Positions 1-8,962 of a stretch of DNA of 36,361 nt are shown here, piece after piece (the first letter of the stretch is position 1; every line of letters starts with the position of its first letter). This stretch comes from Homoserinimonas sp. OAct 916 (lineage in GTDB: Bacteria > Actinomycetota > Actinomycetes > Actinomycetales > Microbacteriaceae), in assembly GCF_003260275.1 (NCBI RefSeq), contig NZ_QJHB01000016.1, positions 1 to 36,361 of the forward strand, given 5' to 3'. The notes beneath the pieces were generated by a model that saw only the letters and a program-made list of their open reading frames with translations, ran no database searches and was not told the DNA's origin. Position numbers and translations under genes: made by a program.

Positions 1-65
1 CATCGTCAGCTCCATAGAAACGGGCATATCCCATATCGCGGCCGGTTCTGAGAAACCACGCCCAA

Positions 66-117
66 GCGGAGGTTTTCAAATGAGGCAACGTATATAGCTA
101 CGCGGAGGTTTTCTATG
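66..117 (+). promoter_or_regulatory. Duplicated ribosome-binding/start region with five-codon leader ORF
   Basis: The 12-base string GCGGAGGTTTTC occurs at 66-77 and again at 102-113, a 36-base period. Each copy places GGAGG about 6-7 bases before an ATG. The first ATG (80-82) opens a mini-ORF reading M-R-Q-R-I and stopping at TAG 95-97. The second ATG (115) opens the 616-residue membrane protein, and both starts are followed by a similar M-x-Q-R reading. The arrangement looks like a small tandem duplication that created an upstream ORF in front of the real gene. Whether the mini-ORF is translated or regulatory is inference. Confidence 0.5.
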
Positions 118-1965
118 AGTCAACGCGGGCCCTTTCCCCGGCGAATCTGGCGCGTACACTGCGAAATCATGGCAGGCACGGCGCGGGAGACGGCTGGATG
201 CCGGTCACCGGCCCCGAACCGGTGGCTGTCGGGGTTTGCCGTCATCATCGCCCTAGTCGGCCACACCTGGCTTCAGAACGGCATGCTGTTCACCCTGCCG
301 AACTGGTCGCTGGCCCAGTTTCGCAACTACTTCTGGCCCGACCAGCTCGGTTACCTGAGTATCGCCGCCAATGTTGCGCGCGGCCACTCCGCCGACGTGG
401 AGCCGTTCACCGAAACCGGCACGATCCACTATCCGCGTTCGTACTACGTGCTGCTCGGACAGGCCTCCCGCGCACTGGGGCTCGACCCGATCACGGCGTG
501 GAACCTGTTCGGAATCCTTTGCCAGGCAGCGCTGGTGGCGGCCCTCAGCCTCGTTCTGATCTCACTGAGCAGACACTGGTGGGCCGGCCTGCTGGCGCCG
601 GCACCGTTCATCCTCGGCACCTTCGCCTGGACCGTCAGCACCGGGTGGCACCTGCAACTGACCGCCCACGCGGTCTTGTGGGGGCCGTTCGGTGTGCTGC
701 ACACCCTGAATGGGGAGGCGTTCGCCCTGTGCGTTGCCGGGATCGCATTGCTCACCCTGTTGTGGGTCTGGCAGACGCCGCACGCCCCGATGGCCCGAGT
801 ACTGACAACGGTCGCGGTCAGCCTGGCGATCGGCTGGCTCGCCAACGTCCACACCTATACGTTCCTGAGCGCCGTCTACATTGTCGTCTTCGTCGCCGCC
901 GCCTGGGCGATCCTGGAGCGTCGACGCTGGATCTACGGTGGGGCGACCGTGCTCCTGGTCGGTGCCGTCTTCCTGCTCGGCCCGAGCGTTTCAGAGGCCG
1001 GAGGGCAATTGGTCACGCTCATCTTCGGCCTGATTCCTGCGGCCCCCGGGATGATCGCGCTGGTCATCAGAACACGGGGACTCGCCGCCGTCTATATTGT
1101 TGCCGGCACCGCCGCGGCCGCACCACAGGTGGTCGGAACCCTGGCGGGCCTGGCCGCCCATGACCCGTTCCTGCTCTATCGCGTGGTGGTGACAGAGAAC
1201 CTCTCGGTGCCGCCGATGGTGGGCCTCGCCGCCGGACTGGCCGTTCTGGTTCCGGTGGCGTTCATCGGGATCGCCGCGATCGCACGGCACAAGCCACTGT
1301 GGGGCGCCTACGCCATAGGGTCGCCCGGAGCCTGGTTCCTCCTCGCCGAGAACAACGTCTGGGGGGTCGACGCGGAACCCTACCGGCTCTGGCTGAACGC
1401 CTTCGTTCTGGTCTCACTCACCACCCTGCCCATGCTGATGCTGGCCGTGCGCTGCTCGTGGCAGGCGCGCAGCTCCCGTGCCTTCATCGCGGTCGCCATC
1501 ATGCTCTGCACCGTGATCGCCGCCGGTTCGGCCGGAGACTGGATGAGGTTCTATCGCAACATCGGCGAGAATGCCTTTCTCACCATCTCCACCCCGCGGG
1601 AATCGGCGTTGACCGACCTCGCTCAGCTCTCCGCCGCCACCAATCGATCGGTGCCAGTGATCACGGATCCGTGTATCAATCCGGAGTTTCTGAAAGTGAC
1701 CGCCGACGCTCCAATGGCGACATTCCGGGTGGGCATGGCCTGGCCGACCCACTACAAGGCCCTCGACCAGGTGATCAGCAACCGGGATCATGGCCGACTG
1801 GATGTAGCTTCGGCCGTCTCTGCCAACGCGCTGCGACTGGTCACCGACGGCGCGTGCACGGCGGATTGGGCGACGCGCTACGGCTCCGAACTGCACAAGA
1901 TTCGCAGCATCAGCTACGGCAACGGGCCAGATGAGACGGTCACGCTCTGGCAGTTGGCGCCGTGA
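115..1965 (+). CDS. Polytopic membrane protein, possibly GT-C-like
   Basis: A 616-residue protein starting at ATG 115, chosen because GGAGG lies six bases upstream. After a basic N-terminus (about residues 1-38) it has many hydrophobic segments, roughly ten or more, up to about residue 470. A C-terminal polar domain of about 140 residues follows. The first extracytoplasmic loop carries a WPDQLGY motif and an IHYPRSYYVLLG segment. An acidic residue near a Tyr in the first loop is reminiscent of GT-C lipid-linked sugar transferases, but I do not recognise a specific family. It faces cls convergently with only a 47-base gap. The membrane location is well supported; any glycosyltransferase role is speculative. 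Confidence 0.75.
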   Translation: MSQRGPFPRRIWRVHCEIMAGTARETAGCRSPAPNRWLSGFAVIIALVGHTWLQNGMLFTLPNWSLAQFRNYFWPDQLGYLSIAANVARGHSADVEPFTETGTIHYPRSYYVLLGQASRALGLDPITAWNLFGILCQAALVAALSLVLISLSRHWWAGLLAPAPFILGTFAWTVSTGWHLQLTAHAVLWGPFGVLHTLNGEAFALCVAGIALLTLLWVWQTPHAPMARVLTTVAVSLAIGWLANVHTYTFLSAVYIVVFVAAAWAILERRRWIYGGATVLLVGAVFLLGPSVSEAGGQLVTLIFGLIPAAPGMIALVIRTRGLAAVYIVAGTAAAAPQVVGTLAGLAAHDPFLLYRVVVTENLSVPPMVGLAAGLAVLVPVAFIGIAAIARHKPLWGAYAIGSPGAWFLLAENNVWGVDAEPYRLWLNAFVLVSLTTLPMLMLAVRCSWQARSSRAFIAVAIMLCTVIAAGSAGDWMRFYRNIGENAFLTISTPRESALTDLAQLSAATNRSVPVITDPCINPEFLKVTADAPMATFRVGMAWPTHYKALDQVISNRDHGRLDVASAVSANALRLVTDGACTADWATRYGSELHKIRSISYGNGPDETVTLWQLAP

Positions 1966-2012
1966 ACGGATGGGCCGGAGCCCGCGCCGGTGCCACCAGC
2001 CGCCGCTGCCCC

Positions 2013-3476
2013 CTACTGCACGGCCGAGGTAAGCCGGGCGAGGTTGTCGAGGATCGTCGACCGCAACGGCTGGCGCATCCACTCGTCCAAAAGCAGCTCG
2101 TGGCTGTTCGCCCGGTACATGTCCTCGATTGCTCGCATCTCCTGAACGAACGAGTGGCCCCGCACCATCAGCGACACCTCCATGTTCAGGCTGAACGAGC
2201 GCATATCCATGTTGCTCGACCCGATCACCGCCACCTCGTCGTCGATGGTGAAGTGTTTCGCGTGCAGAATTGTGGGCTTCTTGTACATGAAGATCTTCAC
2301 GCCTGCCCGCAGCAGAGCCTCGTAGTAGGAGCGCTGGGCATGGTAGACGAGCGCCTGATCCCCGATCTCCGACACGAACAGTTCGACGTGGATGCCGCGC
2401 TCCACCGCCGTCGTCACCGCATAGAGCATCGACTCATCCGGCACGAAATACGGGCTGGTGATGATGATCCTCTCGTTGGCGTAGTACATCAACGCCAGGA
2501 ATAGCCGTAGGTTGTTCTCCCCCTCGAACCCGGGCCCGGAAGGCACCACCTGGCAGTCGAGCTCGTTCTCTATCACCCGCTCGTGCATCGGCTCGGTCTC
2601 CCGCAGCAGCAACTCGTGCGTCTCGCTGTACCAATCGGTGATGAAGATCGCGTTCAGGCCCTGTACGATCGGCCCCTCCAGTCGCGTCATCAGGTCTTTC
2701 CACTGCAGCCCCCGACGCAGGTTGGAGCGCTTGTTGTAGCTCGCGTCGATCAGGTTCTGGGACCCCATGAACGCCACCCGGCCGTCGACGATCAGCAGCT
2801 TGCGGTGATTGCGCAGGTCAGGTCGTTGCCATTTGCCGCGCAGCGGCTGCACCGGCAGCATCAACTGCCAGTCAACGCCCGCCTCGGTGAGCCGTTTCTT
2901 AGTTCTCCTGTAGCCGGGTGAGCGCAGCGATGCGACGTGGTCGAGCAGCACTCGCACCTTCACACCGCGGGCCACAGCCGCCGCCAAGGCGTCGAAGAAG
3001 GGTGTGGTCGCGGGGTCGAAGGCGATGATGTAGAACTCGACGTGGATATAACGCTCCGCGGCCTCGACCTCTGCGGTCATCGCCGCCAGAGACTGGCCGT
3101 AGTCGCTGATCAGGCTCGCCGTGTTGCCACCGATCAGGGGCATGGCGCCGAGGTTGCGGTTGAGTTGCACCACCGATTCAAGCCAGGTGGGCCAGGGACT
3201 GTCGCGAGTGACCCGCTCCATACCGTCGGTGGTGTCGAGGATGAACTGGTTGATCTCGTCCTGCATCTCCAGCCGCTTGCGCGGAAGGGTTCGGTAGCCG
3301 ATCAGCAGGAACAGCAGGAACCCGACGTACGGAATGAAGAAGATGGCGAGCAACCACGCCATCCCCGACGTGGGGCGGCGGTTGCGGGGCACGACGATGA
3401 TGGCCAGAACACGAAAGGAGAAGTCCACTACCAGCAGGAGAATACCCGTCCACAGGGTGATATCACTGCTGCTCAT
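2013..3476 (-). CDS. cls: Cardiolipin synthase (phospholipase D family)
   Basis: A 487-residue membrane enzyme that condenses phosphatidyl groups to form cardiolipin. Two N-terminal hydrophobic segments (about residues 7-27 and 38-62, the PLDc_N region) are followed by two phospholipase D catalytic motifs. The first HKD motif reads NHRKLLIVDG with downstream GSQN. The second reads LHAKHFTIDD with downstream GSSNMDMRS. Length and architecture match bacterial Cls. The start ATG at 3476 has GAAGGA about eleven bases upstream. It is convergent with the preceding plus-strand membrane protein. It lies about 95 bases downstream of a small membrane protein gene, so it may be transcribed separately or as the tail of the lysS cluster. 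Confidence 0.93.
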   Translation of the reverse strand: MSSSDITLWTGILLLVVDFSFRVLAIIVVPRNRRPTSGMAWLLAIFFIPYVGFLLFLLIGYRTLPRKRLEMQDEINQFILDTTDGMERVTRDSPWPTWLESVVQLNRNLGAMPLIGGNTASLISDYGQSLAAMTAEVEAAERYIHVEFYIIAFDPATTPFFDALAAAVARGVKVRVLLDHVASLRSPGYRRTKKRLTEAGVDWQLMLPVQPLRGKWQRPDLRNHRKLLIVDGRVAFMGSQNLIDASYNKRSNLRRGLQWKDLMTRLEGPIVQGLNAIFITDWYSETHELLLRETEPMHERVIENELDCQVVPSGPGFEGENNLRLFLALMYYANERIIITSPYFVPDESMLYAVTTAVERGIHVELFVSEIGDQALVYHAQRSYYEALLRAGVKIFMYKKPTILHAKHFTIDDEVAVIGSSNMDMRSFSLNMEVSLMVRGHSFVQEMRAIEDMYRANSHELLLDEWMRQPLRSTILDNLARLTSAVQ

Positions 3477-3570
3477 CCGGCGGATCGTCCTTCTCTCAGG
3501 TGCTCAGTATCCCCTACCGTATCCCACGGTCAGCGAGCGTTTTGCGACGGCCCGAGAATGAACGCGACGA

Positions 3571-3762
3571 TCAGACTGCAGACGGCGGAACCGGGCCGGA
3601 GGAGGCCTGCAGCTTGGCCCGCTCCTGGTCCTTGATTCGCGCGTAGATGCGACGCTCGGTGCGGTCCATGCGAATAATGGAGCGCATGATGAACCAGAAG
3701 ATGAGTCCGATCACCACGGTCGGGATCACCGACCACAACGCATTCAGCCAGAAATTTTCCAT
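3571..3762 (-). CDS. Small single-pass membrane protein
   Basis: A 63-residue protein with one N-terminal transmembrane segment (about residues 8-27) followed by a charged tail rich in Arg, Lys and Glu (IRMDRTERRIYARIKDQ). Short proteins of this layout (hydrophobic helix, then a basic amphipathic tail) occur beside lysS in related actinobacteria. No function is assigned. It lies 55 bases downstream of lysS in the same direction, so co-transcription is plausible. I see no strong ribosome-binding site before the ATG, which lowers confidence in the exact start. Confidence 0.65.
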   Translation of the reverse strand: MENFWLNALWSVIPTVVIGLIFWFIMRSIIRMDRTERRIYARIKDQERAKLQASSGPVPPSAV

Positions 3763-3817
3763 GTCTGGTTCAGGATACGTGCAAATGCTGACAATGGGCT
3801 ACCCGAAGCACCCCGGG

Positions 3818-5311
3818 TCACTTCACCAACGGGAAGAGGATGGTTTCGCGAATGCCCAATCCGGTCAACGCCATCATCATCCGGTCGATACCCATGCCCA
3901 TGCCCCCGGTCGGCGGCATACCATGCTCGAGCGCCGTCAGGAAGTCCTCGTCGAACCGCATCGCCTCGGGGTCGCCGGCCGCCGCCTGGGCGGCCTGCTG
4001 CACGAAGCGCTCACGCTGGATCACCGGGTCGACGAGCTCGGAGTACCCGGTGGCCAGTTCGAATCCGCGAATGTAGAGGTCCCACTTCTCGACCACGCCC
4101 GGGATCAACCGGTGGCCGCGCACGAGCGGGCTGGTCTCCACCGGAAAGTCCATCACAAACGTCGGCCGAGTCAGCGAGCCCTTGACGAAGTGCTCCCACA
4201 GCTCCTCGACGAGCTTGCCGTGGTTCGGGGAGTCCACCTCGACACCCTCCCGATCGGCCAGGGCCTGCAGTTCAGAGACCGGGGTCTGGGGCGTGATCGT
4301 GACCCCCGCCGCTTCGGACAGTGAGTCGTACATGCTGATCCGCGCCCACTCACCGCCCAGGTCGAACTGGGTGCCGTCGGCCCAGGTGACGACGTGGTCG
4401 CCTGCCACCGCGAGCGCTGCATCCTGCACCAGCTGCTGGGTGAGGTCGGCGATCGAGTTGTAGTCGCCGTAGGTCTCATACGCCTCGAGCATGGCGAATT
4501 CGGGTGAGTGCGTGGAGTCGGCGCCCTCGTTGCGAAAGTTACGGTTGATCTCGAACACCCGCTCGAGCCCGCCCACAACGGCCCGTTTGAGGAAGAGCTC
4601 GGGTGCAATCCGCAGGAACAGTTCGGTGTCGAACGCATTCGAGTGAGTGGAGAAGGGGCGTGCCGAGGCGCCGCCGTGCATCGTCTGCAGCATCGGGGTC
4701 TCGATCTCGACGAAGTTGCGTGCATCAAAGGTTCGGCGCAGCGACGCCACCGCAGCCGAACGCGCAAGAACCGTCTCGCGAGCCTGCGGCCGCACGATCA
4801 GGTCGAGATAGCGGGCCCGCACCCGCGACTCCTCGCTGAGTTCCGAGTGCATGTTCGGCAACGGCCGGATCGCCTTGGACGCGATCCGCCAGTCGGTGAC
4901 CATGATCGAGAGTTCGCCGCGGCGCGACGCGATCACCTCACCCGAGACGAAGAGGTGGTCACCCAGGTCGACGAGATCTTTCCAATCGGCGAGGGACTCC
5001 TCCCCCACCTCGGCCAGAGACACCATCGCCTGGATGCGGCTTCCGTCACCCGCCTGCAGGCTGGCGAAGCAGAGCTTGCCGGTGTTGCGCAGGTGCACAA
5101 TACGCCCGGCGACGGCGGCGGTCACCCCGGTTGCAGTGTCGGGCTCAATCTCGGCGAACCGGTTGCGAACATCCGCGATCGAATCGGTGATCGGCAGCTG
5201 CACCGGATAGGCCTCGGCACCCGACGCGTTCAACCGCTCTCGCTTGGCCAACCGCACGGCCATCTGCTCGTTGACGTCTTCTTCGGTGGCCACCGGGGCA
5301 CGCTCGGTCAT
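3818..5311 (-). CDS. lysS: Lysine--tRNA ligase, class II
   Basis: Charges tRNA-Lys with lysine. The 497-residue protein has the N-terminal OB-fold anticodon-binding domain (with GKLCFASLQ) and a class II catalytic core: motif 2 around FEINRNFRNEG, and motif 3 GMGMGIDRMMMALTG near the C-terminus. The open frame extends upstream to 5506, but that extension is translated tandem repeat. The start at 5311 is preferred because AAGGAGA lies nine bases upstream and family similarity begins shortly after it. Between this start and panC is a degenerate tandem repeat that would form the 5' leader if the gene has its own promoter. Confidence 0.96.
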   Translation of the reverse strand: MTERAPVATEEDVNEQMAVRLAKRERLNASGAEAYPVQLPITDSIADVRNRFAEIEPDTATGVTAAVAGRIVHLRNTGKLCFASLQAGDGSRIQAMVSLAEVGEESLADWKDLVDLGDHLFVSGEVIASRRGELSIMVTDWRIASKAIRPLPNMHSELSEESRVRARYLDLIVRPQARETVLARSAAVASLRRTFDARNFVEIETPMLQTMHGGASARPFSTHSNAFDTELFLRIAPELFLKRAVVGGLERVFEINRNFRNEGADSTHSPEFAMLEAYETYGDYNSIADLTQQLVQDAALAVAGDHVVTWADGTQFDLGGEWARISMYDSLSEAAGVTITPQTPVSELQALADREGVEVDSPNHGKLVEELWEHFVKGSLTRPTFVMDFPVETSPLVRGHRLIPGVVEKWDLYIRGFELATGYSELVDPVIQRERFVQQAAQAAAGDPEAMRFDEDFLTALEHGMPPTGGMGMGIDRMMMALTGLGIRETILFPLVK

Positions 5312-5350
5312 CTGGCTGGTTCTCCTTGGGTGTTCGTCACGGCTGTCTCG

Positions 5351-5485
5351 TGCTCTGAAATACTGCGATCTGGAATACTGCGTTCTGGAAATACTGTGTT
5401 CTGGAAATACTGTGTTCTGGAAATACTGTGCTTGGAAAATATGTGTTCTGAAGGTCTGTGCTCTGAGGACTGTGCTCTGTAGTTG
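5351..5485. repeat. Degenerate 14-16-bp tandem repeat upstream of lysS
   Basis: About eight and a half head-to-tail units. Unit boundaries are roughly 5351, 5366, 5381, 5397, 5413, 5429, 5444, 5459 and 5473. The two central units (5397-5412 and 5413-5428) are identical, TGTTCTGGAAATACTG on the plus strand; outer units diverge progressively. The array is noticeably more AT-rich than its surroundings and fills most of the panC-lysS spacer. Unit length is not a multiple of three, so it is unlikely to be coding, although the lysS frame happens to stay open through it. Confidence 0.9.
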
Positions 5486-5491
5486 CCTGCC

Positions 5492-5512
5492 CCTGAAGTT
5501 TCGCACTTCGGG
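5492..5512 (-). other. Hairpin just downstream of panC
   Basis: An 8-bp stem (5492-5499 with 5505-5512, one G-U pair) with a 5-base loop lies about ten bases after the panC stop codon. No U-tract follows on the minus strand, so it is not a canonical intrinsic terminator. It could be an mRNA 3'-end or processing hairpin between panC and the lysS leader. Confidence 0.45.
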
Positions 5513-5521
5513 TTCGTGCGG

Positions 5522-6421
5522 TCAGTATGGTGCTCCGACGACCACCGGCTCATTGTCGATCAGCCTGGTCGCCCCGACACGCGCGGCCACGATGACCAGA
5601 GCTGGGCCCCGGTGGTCATCGGCGACGGGCAGGAAGTCCTGAGGGTTCACGATCTCCAGATAGTCCAGCCTAACCAGCGAATCCTGCTCGAGCGCGTTGT
5701 GTCCCGCGGCGCGCATTGCAGGGGGTCCGTTGAGGCTCTCGGATGCCGCTGCCGATAGCGCCGTGTGCAGGGCCAGGGCGCTTCGTCGCTCGCCCTCACT
5801 CAGGTTCTGGTTCCGGCTGGATTTCGCCAACCCGTTGTCATCCCGCACGGTCGGATGGGTGAGGACCCGCACCGGGATGTTCAGGTCGCGAATCATGCGT
5901 TCGACCAGAAAGACCTGCTGGGCGTCCTTCTGCCCGAATACCACCACGTGGGGTGTGGCAATCGCCAGGAGCTTTGCCACCACCGTGAGCATTCCGTCGA
6001 AATGACCGGGGCGGCTGGCCCCCTCGAAGAGCGCCCCGACCGCCGGTGCGGTGACGCGCGTGATCTCCTGACCGTCGGGGTACATCTCGGCGACAGGCGG
6101 CGCGAACACGACGATGCGCGCCGTCACCGGATCTGTTGCATCGAGCCGAGACTGCAGGGGTGCCAACGCGTCACGATCGGCTTCGAGTTTCTGCGGATAG
6201 GTGTCCAGGTCTTCACCGGCACCGAACTGCAACGGGTTGACGAATATGGAGACCACCACGGTGTCGGCGTGGTTCAGTGCCTGCTCCACCAGCGCCAGGT
6301 GCCCGCCATGCAGGGCGCCCATGGTGGGAACCAGGGCAACGGTGCCACGCCGTTCACGTACGACTGACCGCACGGTGTCGATCGTCGTCAAGACGGGGAT
6401 CAATGGAGTATTCGCAATCAT
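5522..6421 (-). CDS. panC: Pantothenate synthetase
   Basis: Joins pantoate and beta-alanine using ATP, the last step of pantothenate (coenzyme A precursor) synthesis. The 299-residue protein has VPTMGALHGGH at about residues 31-41, containing the HxGH nucleotide-binding motif. It also has the FGQKDAQQ segment and the KSSRNQNLS loop typical of the family. The ATG overlaps the stop of the upstream DUF2520 gene by four bases (ATGA), indicating translational coupling. The length is typical. panB and panD are not in the window. Confidence 0.95.
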   Translation of the reverse strand: MIANTPLIPVLTTIDTVRSVVRERRGTVALVPTMGALHGGHLALVEQALNHADTVVVSIFVNPLQFGAGEDLDTYPQKLEADRDALAPLQSRLDATDPVTARIVVFAPPVAEMYPDGQEITRVTAPAVGALFEGASRPGHFDGMLTVVAKLLAIATPHVVVFGQKDAQQVFLVERMIRDLNIPVRVLTHPTVRDDNGLAKSSRNQNLSEGERRSALALHTALSAAASESLNGPPAMRAAGHNALEQDSLVRLDYLEIVNPQDFLPVADDHRGPALVIVAARVGATRLIDNEPVVVGAPY

Positions 6422-7323
6422 CTACTCGTCTCTTCCTTCGCGCCGTCAGAGTCATTAGTGTCTTCTGCTGGGATTTCACCGGTCGATCCGGCCGGGTGTG
6501 AATCGGAACTGTGCAACGTGACACCCTGCGCCTCGGCACCCGGCGCCTCGGCCCCCTGCGGCCCTGCTCCGACCGCCCCCTCGGATCCTGGCCCGGTGCC
6601 AAAGACCGTGAGCCCCGGCTCGACGGCCCCCGGGGTAGTCGCCCTGGCCAGCGCGATCTCCACCGAGGAGCGCACCAGCCCGGCGAGCAGGCTCCCCGGT
6701 GACGCCACGTTGATACGGCCAAGAATTCCTGTGGCCTGGTCGACGATCGCACTCGAGAATGTGCTCGCGACCTGGATCGCCTCCGCGTACGCGGCGCGGT
6801 CATCTTCGGCGATGATCACCGGCTCGCCACCCATCTCCAGCACGAGCGCCTGGCCGATGGGTTGCACCGGAGTCGGGGCTGTGACCGCGAAGTAGCTCTC
6901 GCTGAGTCTCGCCAGGTCGATACTGGTTCCGGTGAATCTCATTGCCGGATGCACGGCCAACGGGATCACGCCCTGCGCCATCGCCGCGGCCAGCACCCCC
7001 GTGCCGAGCCCCGCGACAGTGTGCAGCACCAATTGGCCCTGCTGCCAGGCCCCGGCCGCGGCCAACCCTTCGACCAACGCGAGGAGTTCATTCTCCGGTA
7101 CTGCCAGAATCACGAGCTCGCTTCGCTCGATCAACTGCGGAACGTCGATGATGGGCACGCCGGGCAGGATCGCCCCCGCGCGATCACGGCTCTCCGCCGA
7201 GATCGCCGAAATGCCGACAATGGCGTGACCGGCGCCCGCGAGCGCTGCCCCGAGAATGGGCCCCACCTTTCCGGCCCCGACGATGCCGACACCCAGTCGA
7301 CCGCTGCGTTCAGTGGCTTTCAT
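6418..7323 (-). CDS. Rossmann-like and DUF2520 domain oxidoreductase-type protein
   Basis: The N-terminus has a dinucleotide-binding glycine motif, GIVGAGKVGPILG. The middle and C-terminal region (HPAMRFTG onward) fits the DUF2520 family, relatives of ketopantoate reductase and ProC-like enzymes. Such genes commonly sit next to panC in actinobacteria, so a role in pantoate metabolism has been suspected; the exact substrate is unknown. The last 60 or so residues are a low-complexity Gly/Ala/Glu/Pro tail unusual for an enzyme. The start at 7323 is preferred because GAGGGG lies about five bases before it; ATG 7326 and GTG 7329 are alternatives. It overlaps the stop of the PH-domain gene upstream by about 14 bases and overlaps panC by four. 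Confidence 0.85.
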   Translation of the reverse strand: MKATERSGRLGVGIVGAGKVGPILGAALAGAGHAIVGISAISAESRDRAGAILPGVPIIDVPQLIERSELVILAVPENELLALVEGLAAAGAWQQGQLVLHTVAGLGTGVLAAAMAQGVIPLAVHPAMRFTGTSIDLARLSESYFAVTAPTPVQPIGQALVLEMGGEPVIIAEDDRAAYAEAIQVASTFSSAIVDQATGILGRINVASPGSLLAGLVRSSVEIALARATTPGAVEPGLTVFGTGPGSEGAVGAGPQGAEAPGAEAQGVTLHSSDSHPAGSTGEIPAEDTNDSDGAKEETSR

Positions 7324-8962
7324 CATCACCCCTCGCCCAGTGCTCACTGGTATCGACCCCCGCCTCGTACACGGCCGCACTCGCTATCCGCTCAAAAAAC
7401 GTCAGTGCTTCAGCGGTGTCGATCACGCCGAGTACGGCGCTCACCGGCCCCTGCACCGTGTGCAATTCGGCGATGGAGAGTCTCAGAGCGCGCCGCACCG
7501 GCCCCTGCTGCAGGCCAAGACTCTGGATGCGCGCCAGCGGCACGAGGATCAGTTCCCGCCACACCACCCCCCGGCGCAGCACAACCGCACCACCGTGAAT
7601 GGCATAACCGGTACGCCGCCAGGAAAATGGTCGCAACCAGGCAGCGCGGTTCGGAGCATCCACGAACAGTCCATCGCCACCTCGCGATGTGGCGCCGGCC
7701 GTTACCAGACCGACGGCCTCCTCCCCGGTGAATGTCGGCACCAGCAGCGCCAGTATGCGTTGCACATCGGCGAAATCCCCCACCGGCAGGATGGTGGTAT
7801 TGCCTTGTCCGGCCGCGCCCTTGACGCTCGAGTGTCCGGCGCGGTTGATGCGCACCTCCCACCAACCGCTGGGTCGCCACAGCAATGGCTGCCGCACCTC
7901 GATTGCGTGGATGCGACCCGGCGGAATCGTGTCGCTGGTCGTCGACAGCAGACCGAAACCGACGCGGATGCCGTCGGCGGTGTTGGCCACCGAGTATCGC
8001 AGCGATTTCAGGAATCGGCTGCTGTAGAAACTGAACGAGGCGATCACTCCCGGCAGCAGTAAAAAGAGCACCCAGAACTGGTCGTTCACCACGCCGACGA
8101 TCACGGCCGCGAGCGCGAACAGCATGAACACCGTGAACCCGCTGAGCACCAGCGAACCGATCAGGCGTCCGGGCGGAATTCGCACCACTGATTCTGGCGG
8201 GGCCGCATCCGGGTCGAGCTCGGGCGCGAGAAACTCGTTCAACCGGTCACCCAATATGCTGTGAGGCTCGGTCGCGTCGCCCGCGAGCTCCAGAGGCAAC
8301 GGGGCCGCCGTCAGTTCCGAATCTGCCTGCACCCGCTCTCGGCGCACACCCGATGCGCGCAGCAAGATGTCGCGCCGCAACACGTCGGCGGCCCTCGTCG
8401 CCAAATACGACAACTGCACGTTCGCCCCCTGGCCGGCGACGGTCACTTCGAGCTTTGACGCACCGAAGATGCGCGCCACCAGCGGCTTCACGACATTGAT
8501 GCCCTGGATGCGGTCCAGCCGGGCCTGACGGTGCGTTCGAAGCAGGATTCCGCTGCGCACATCGACCGATTCGTCGGTCACGCGAAATGTGTGCATGCGC
8601 CACGAGAAGTAGAAGGCAACGACGATCAGACTGATCACAACCGCGATCGCGAGAAGGGCCCACCCGACCAGCCCGTGTTCGTAGATCTCGGTGATCGGAT
8701 CCTGTCCCGCAAACTCCGGGTTGCCCGTGAAAAGCTGAATCACCCGGTCGCGCAGGTTGCTGACGACGAATCCGAGTATGACCAAGAGGGCGAATCCGCC
8801 CTTCAGAAGCGGCGTGGCCGGGTGCAGCCTGTGCCATTGGCCGTCGGCAAGCGCCGAATCACCCGACCGCGCGGGAGCGAGTCGGCCGTGCGCCTCCTCA
8901 TGACCGAAGCTCGCCGGCGCCGCAAGCTGCTCGAAGCCTTCTGGGCCATCAGCGGATGTCAC
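7310..8962 (-). CDS. PH domain-containing membrane protein (YdbT-like)
   Basis: A 550-residue membrane protein with several hydrophobic pairs (for example about residues 52-66 and 94-117, and a pair near 270-320). These are interleaved with bacterial PH (bPH2/DUF304) domains recognisable by repeated patterns such as 'LLRTHRQARLDRIQGINV' and 'TIPPGRIHAIEVRQPLL'. Related Bacillus YdbT/YdbS pairs are membrane proteins linked to resistance to certain antimicrobial peptides; the role here is not known. The start is GTG 8962, overlapping the stop of the smaller PH-domain gene as GTGA, so the two are translationally coupled and probably form a complex. Confidence 0.88.
   Translation of the reverse strand: MTSADGPEGFEQLAAPASFGHEEAHGRLAPARSGDSALADGQWHRLHPATPLLKGGFALLVILGFVVSNLRDRVIQLFTGNPEFAGQDPITEIYEHGLVGWALLAIAVVISLIVVAFYFSWRMHTFRVTDESVDVRSGILLRTHRQARLDRIQGINVVKPLVARIFGASKLEVTVAGQGANVQLSYLATRAADVLRRDILLRASGVRRERVQADSELTAAPLPLELAGDATEPHSILGDRLNEFLAPELDPDAAPPESVVRIPPGRLIGSLVLSGFTVFMLFALAAVIVGVVNDQFWVLFLLLPGVIASFSFYSSRFLKSLRYSVANTADGIRVGFGLLSTTSDTIPPGRIHAIEVRQPLLWRPSGWWEVRINRAGHSSVKGAAGQGNTTILPVGDFADVQRILALLVPTFTGEEAVGLVTAGATSRGGDGLFVDAPNRAAWLRPFSWRRTGYAIHGGAVVLRRGVVWRELILVPLARIQSLGLQQGPVRRALRLSIAELHTVQGPVSAVLGVIDTAEALTFFERIASAAVYEAGVDTSEHWARGDDESH

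Noticed and set aside
5351-5485. Possible CRISPR array
   Set aside because: Units are 14-16 bp, contiguous and without unique spacers; this is a simple tandem repeat.
5312-5506. N-terminal extension of LysS
   Set aside because: The open frame runs through the tandem repeat; a strong ribosome-binding site and family similarity place the start at 5311.
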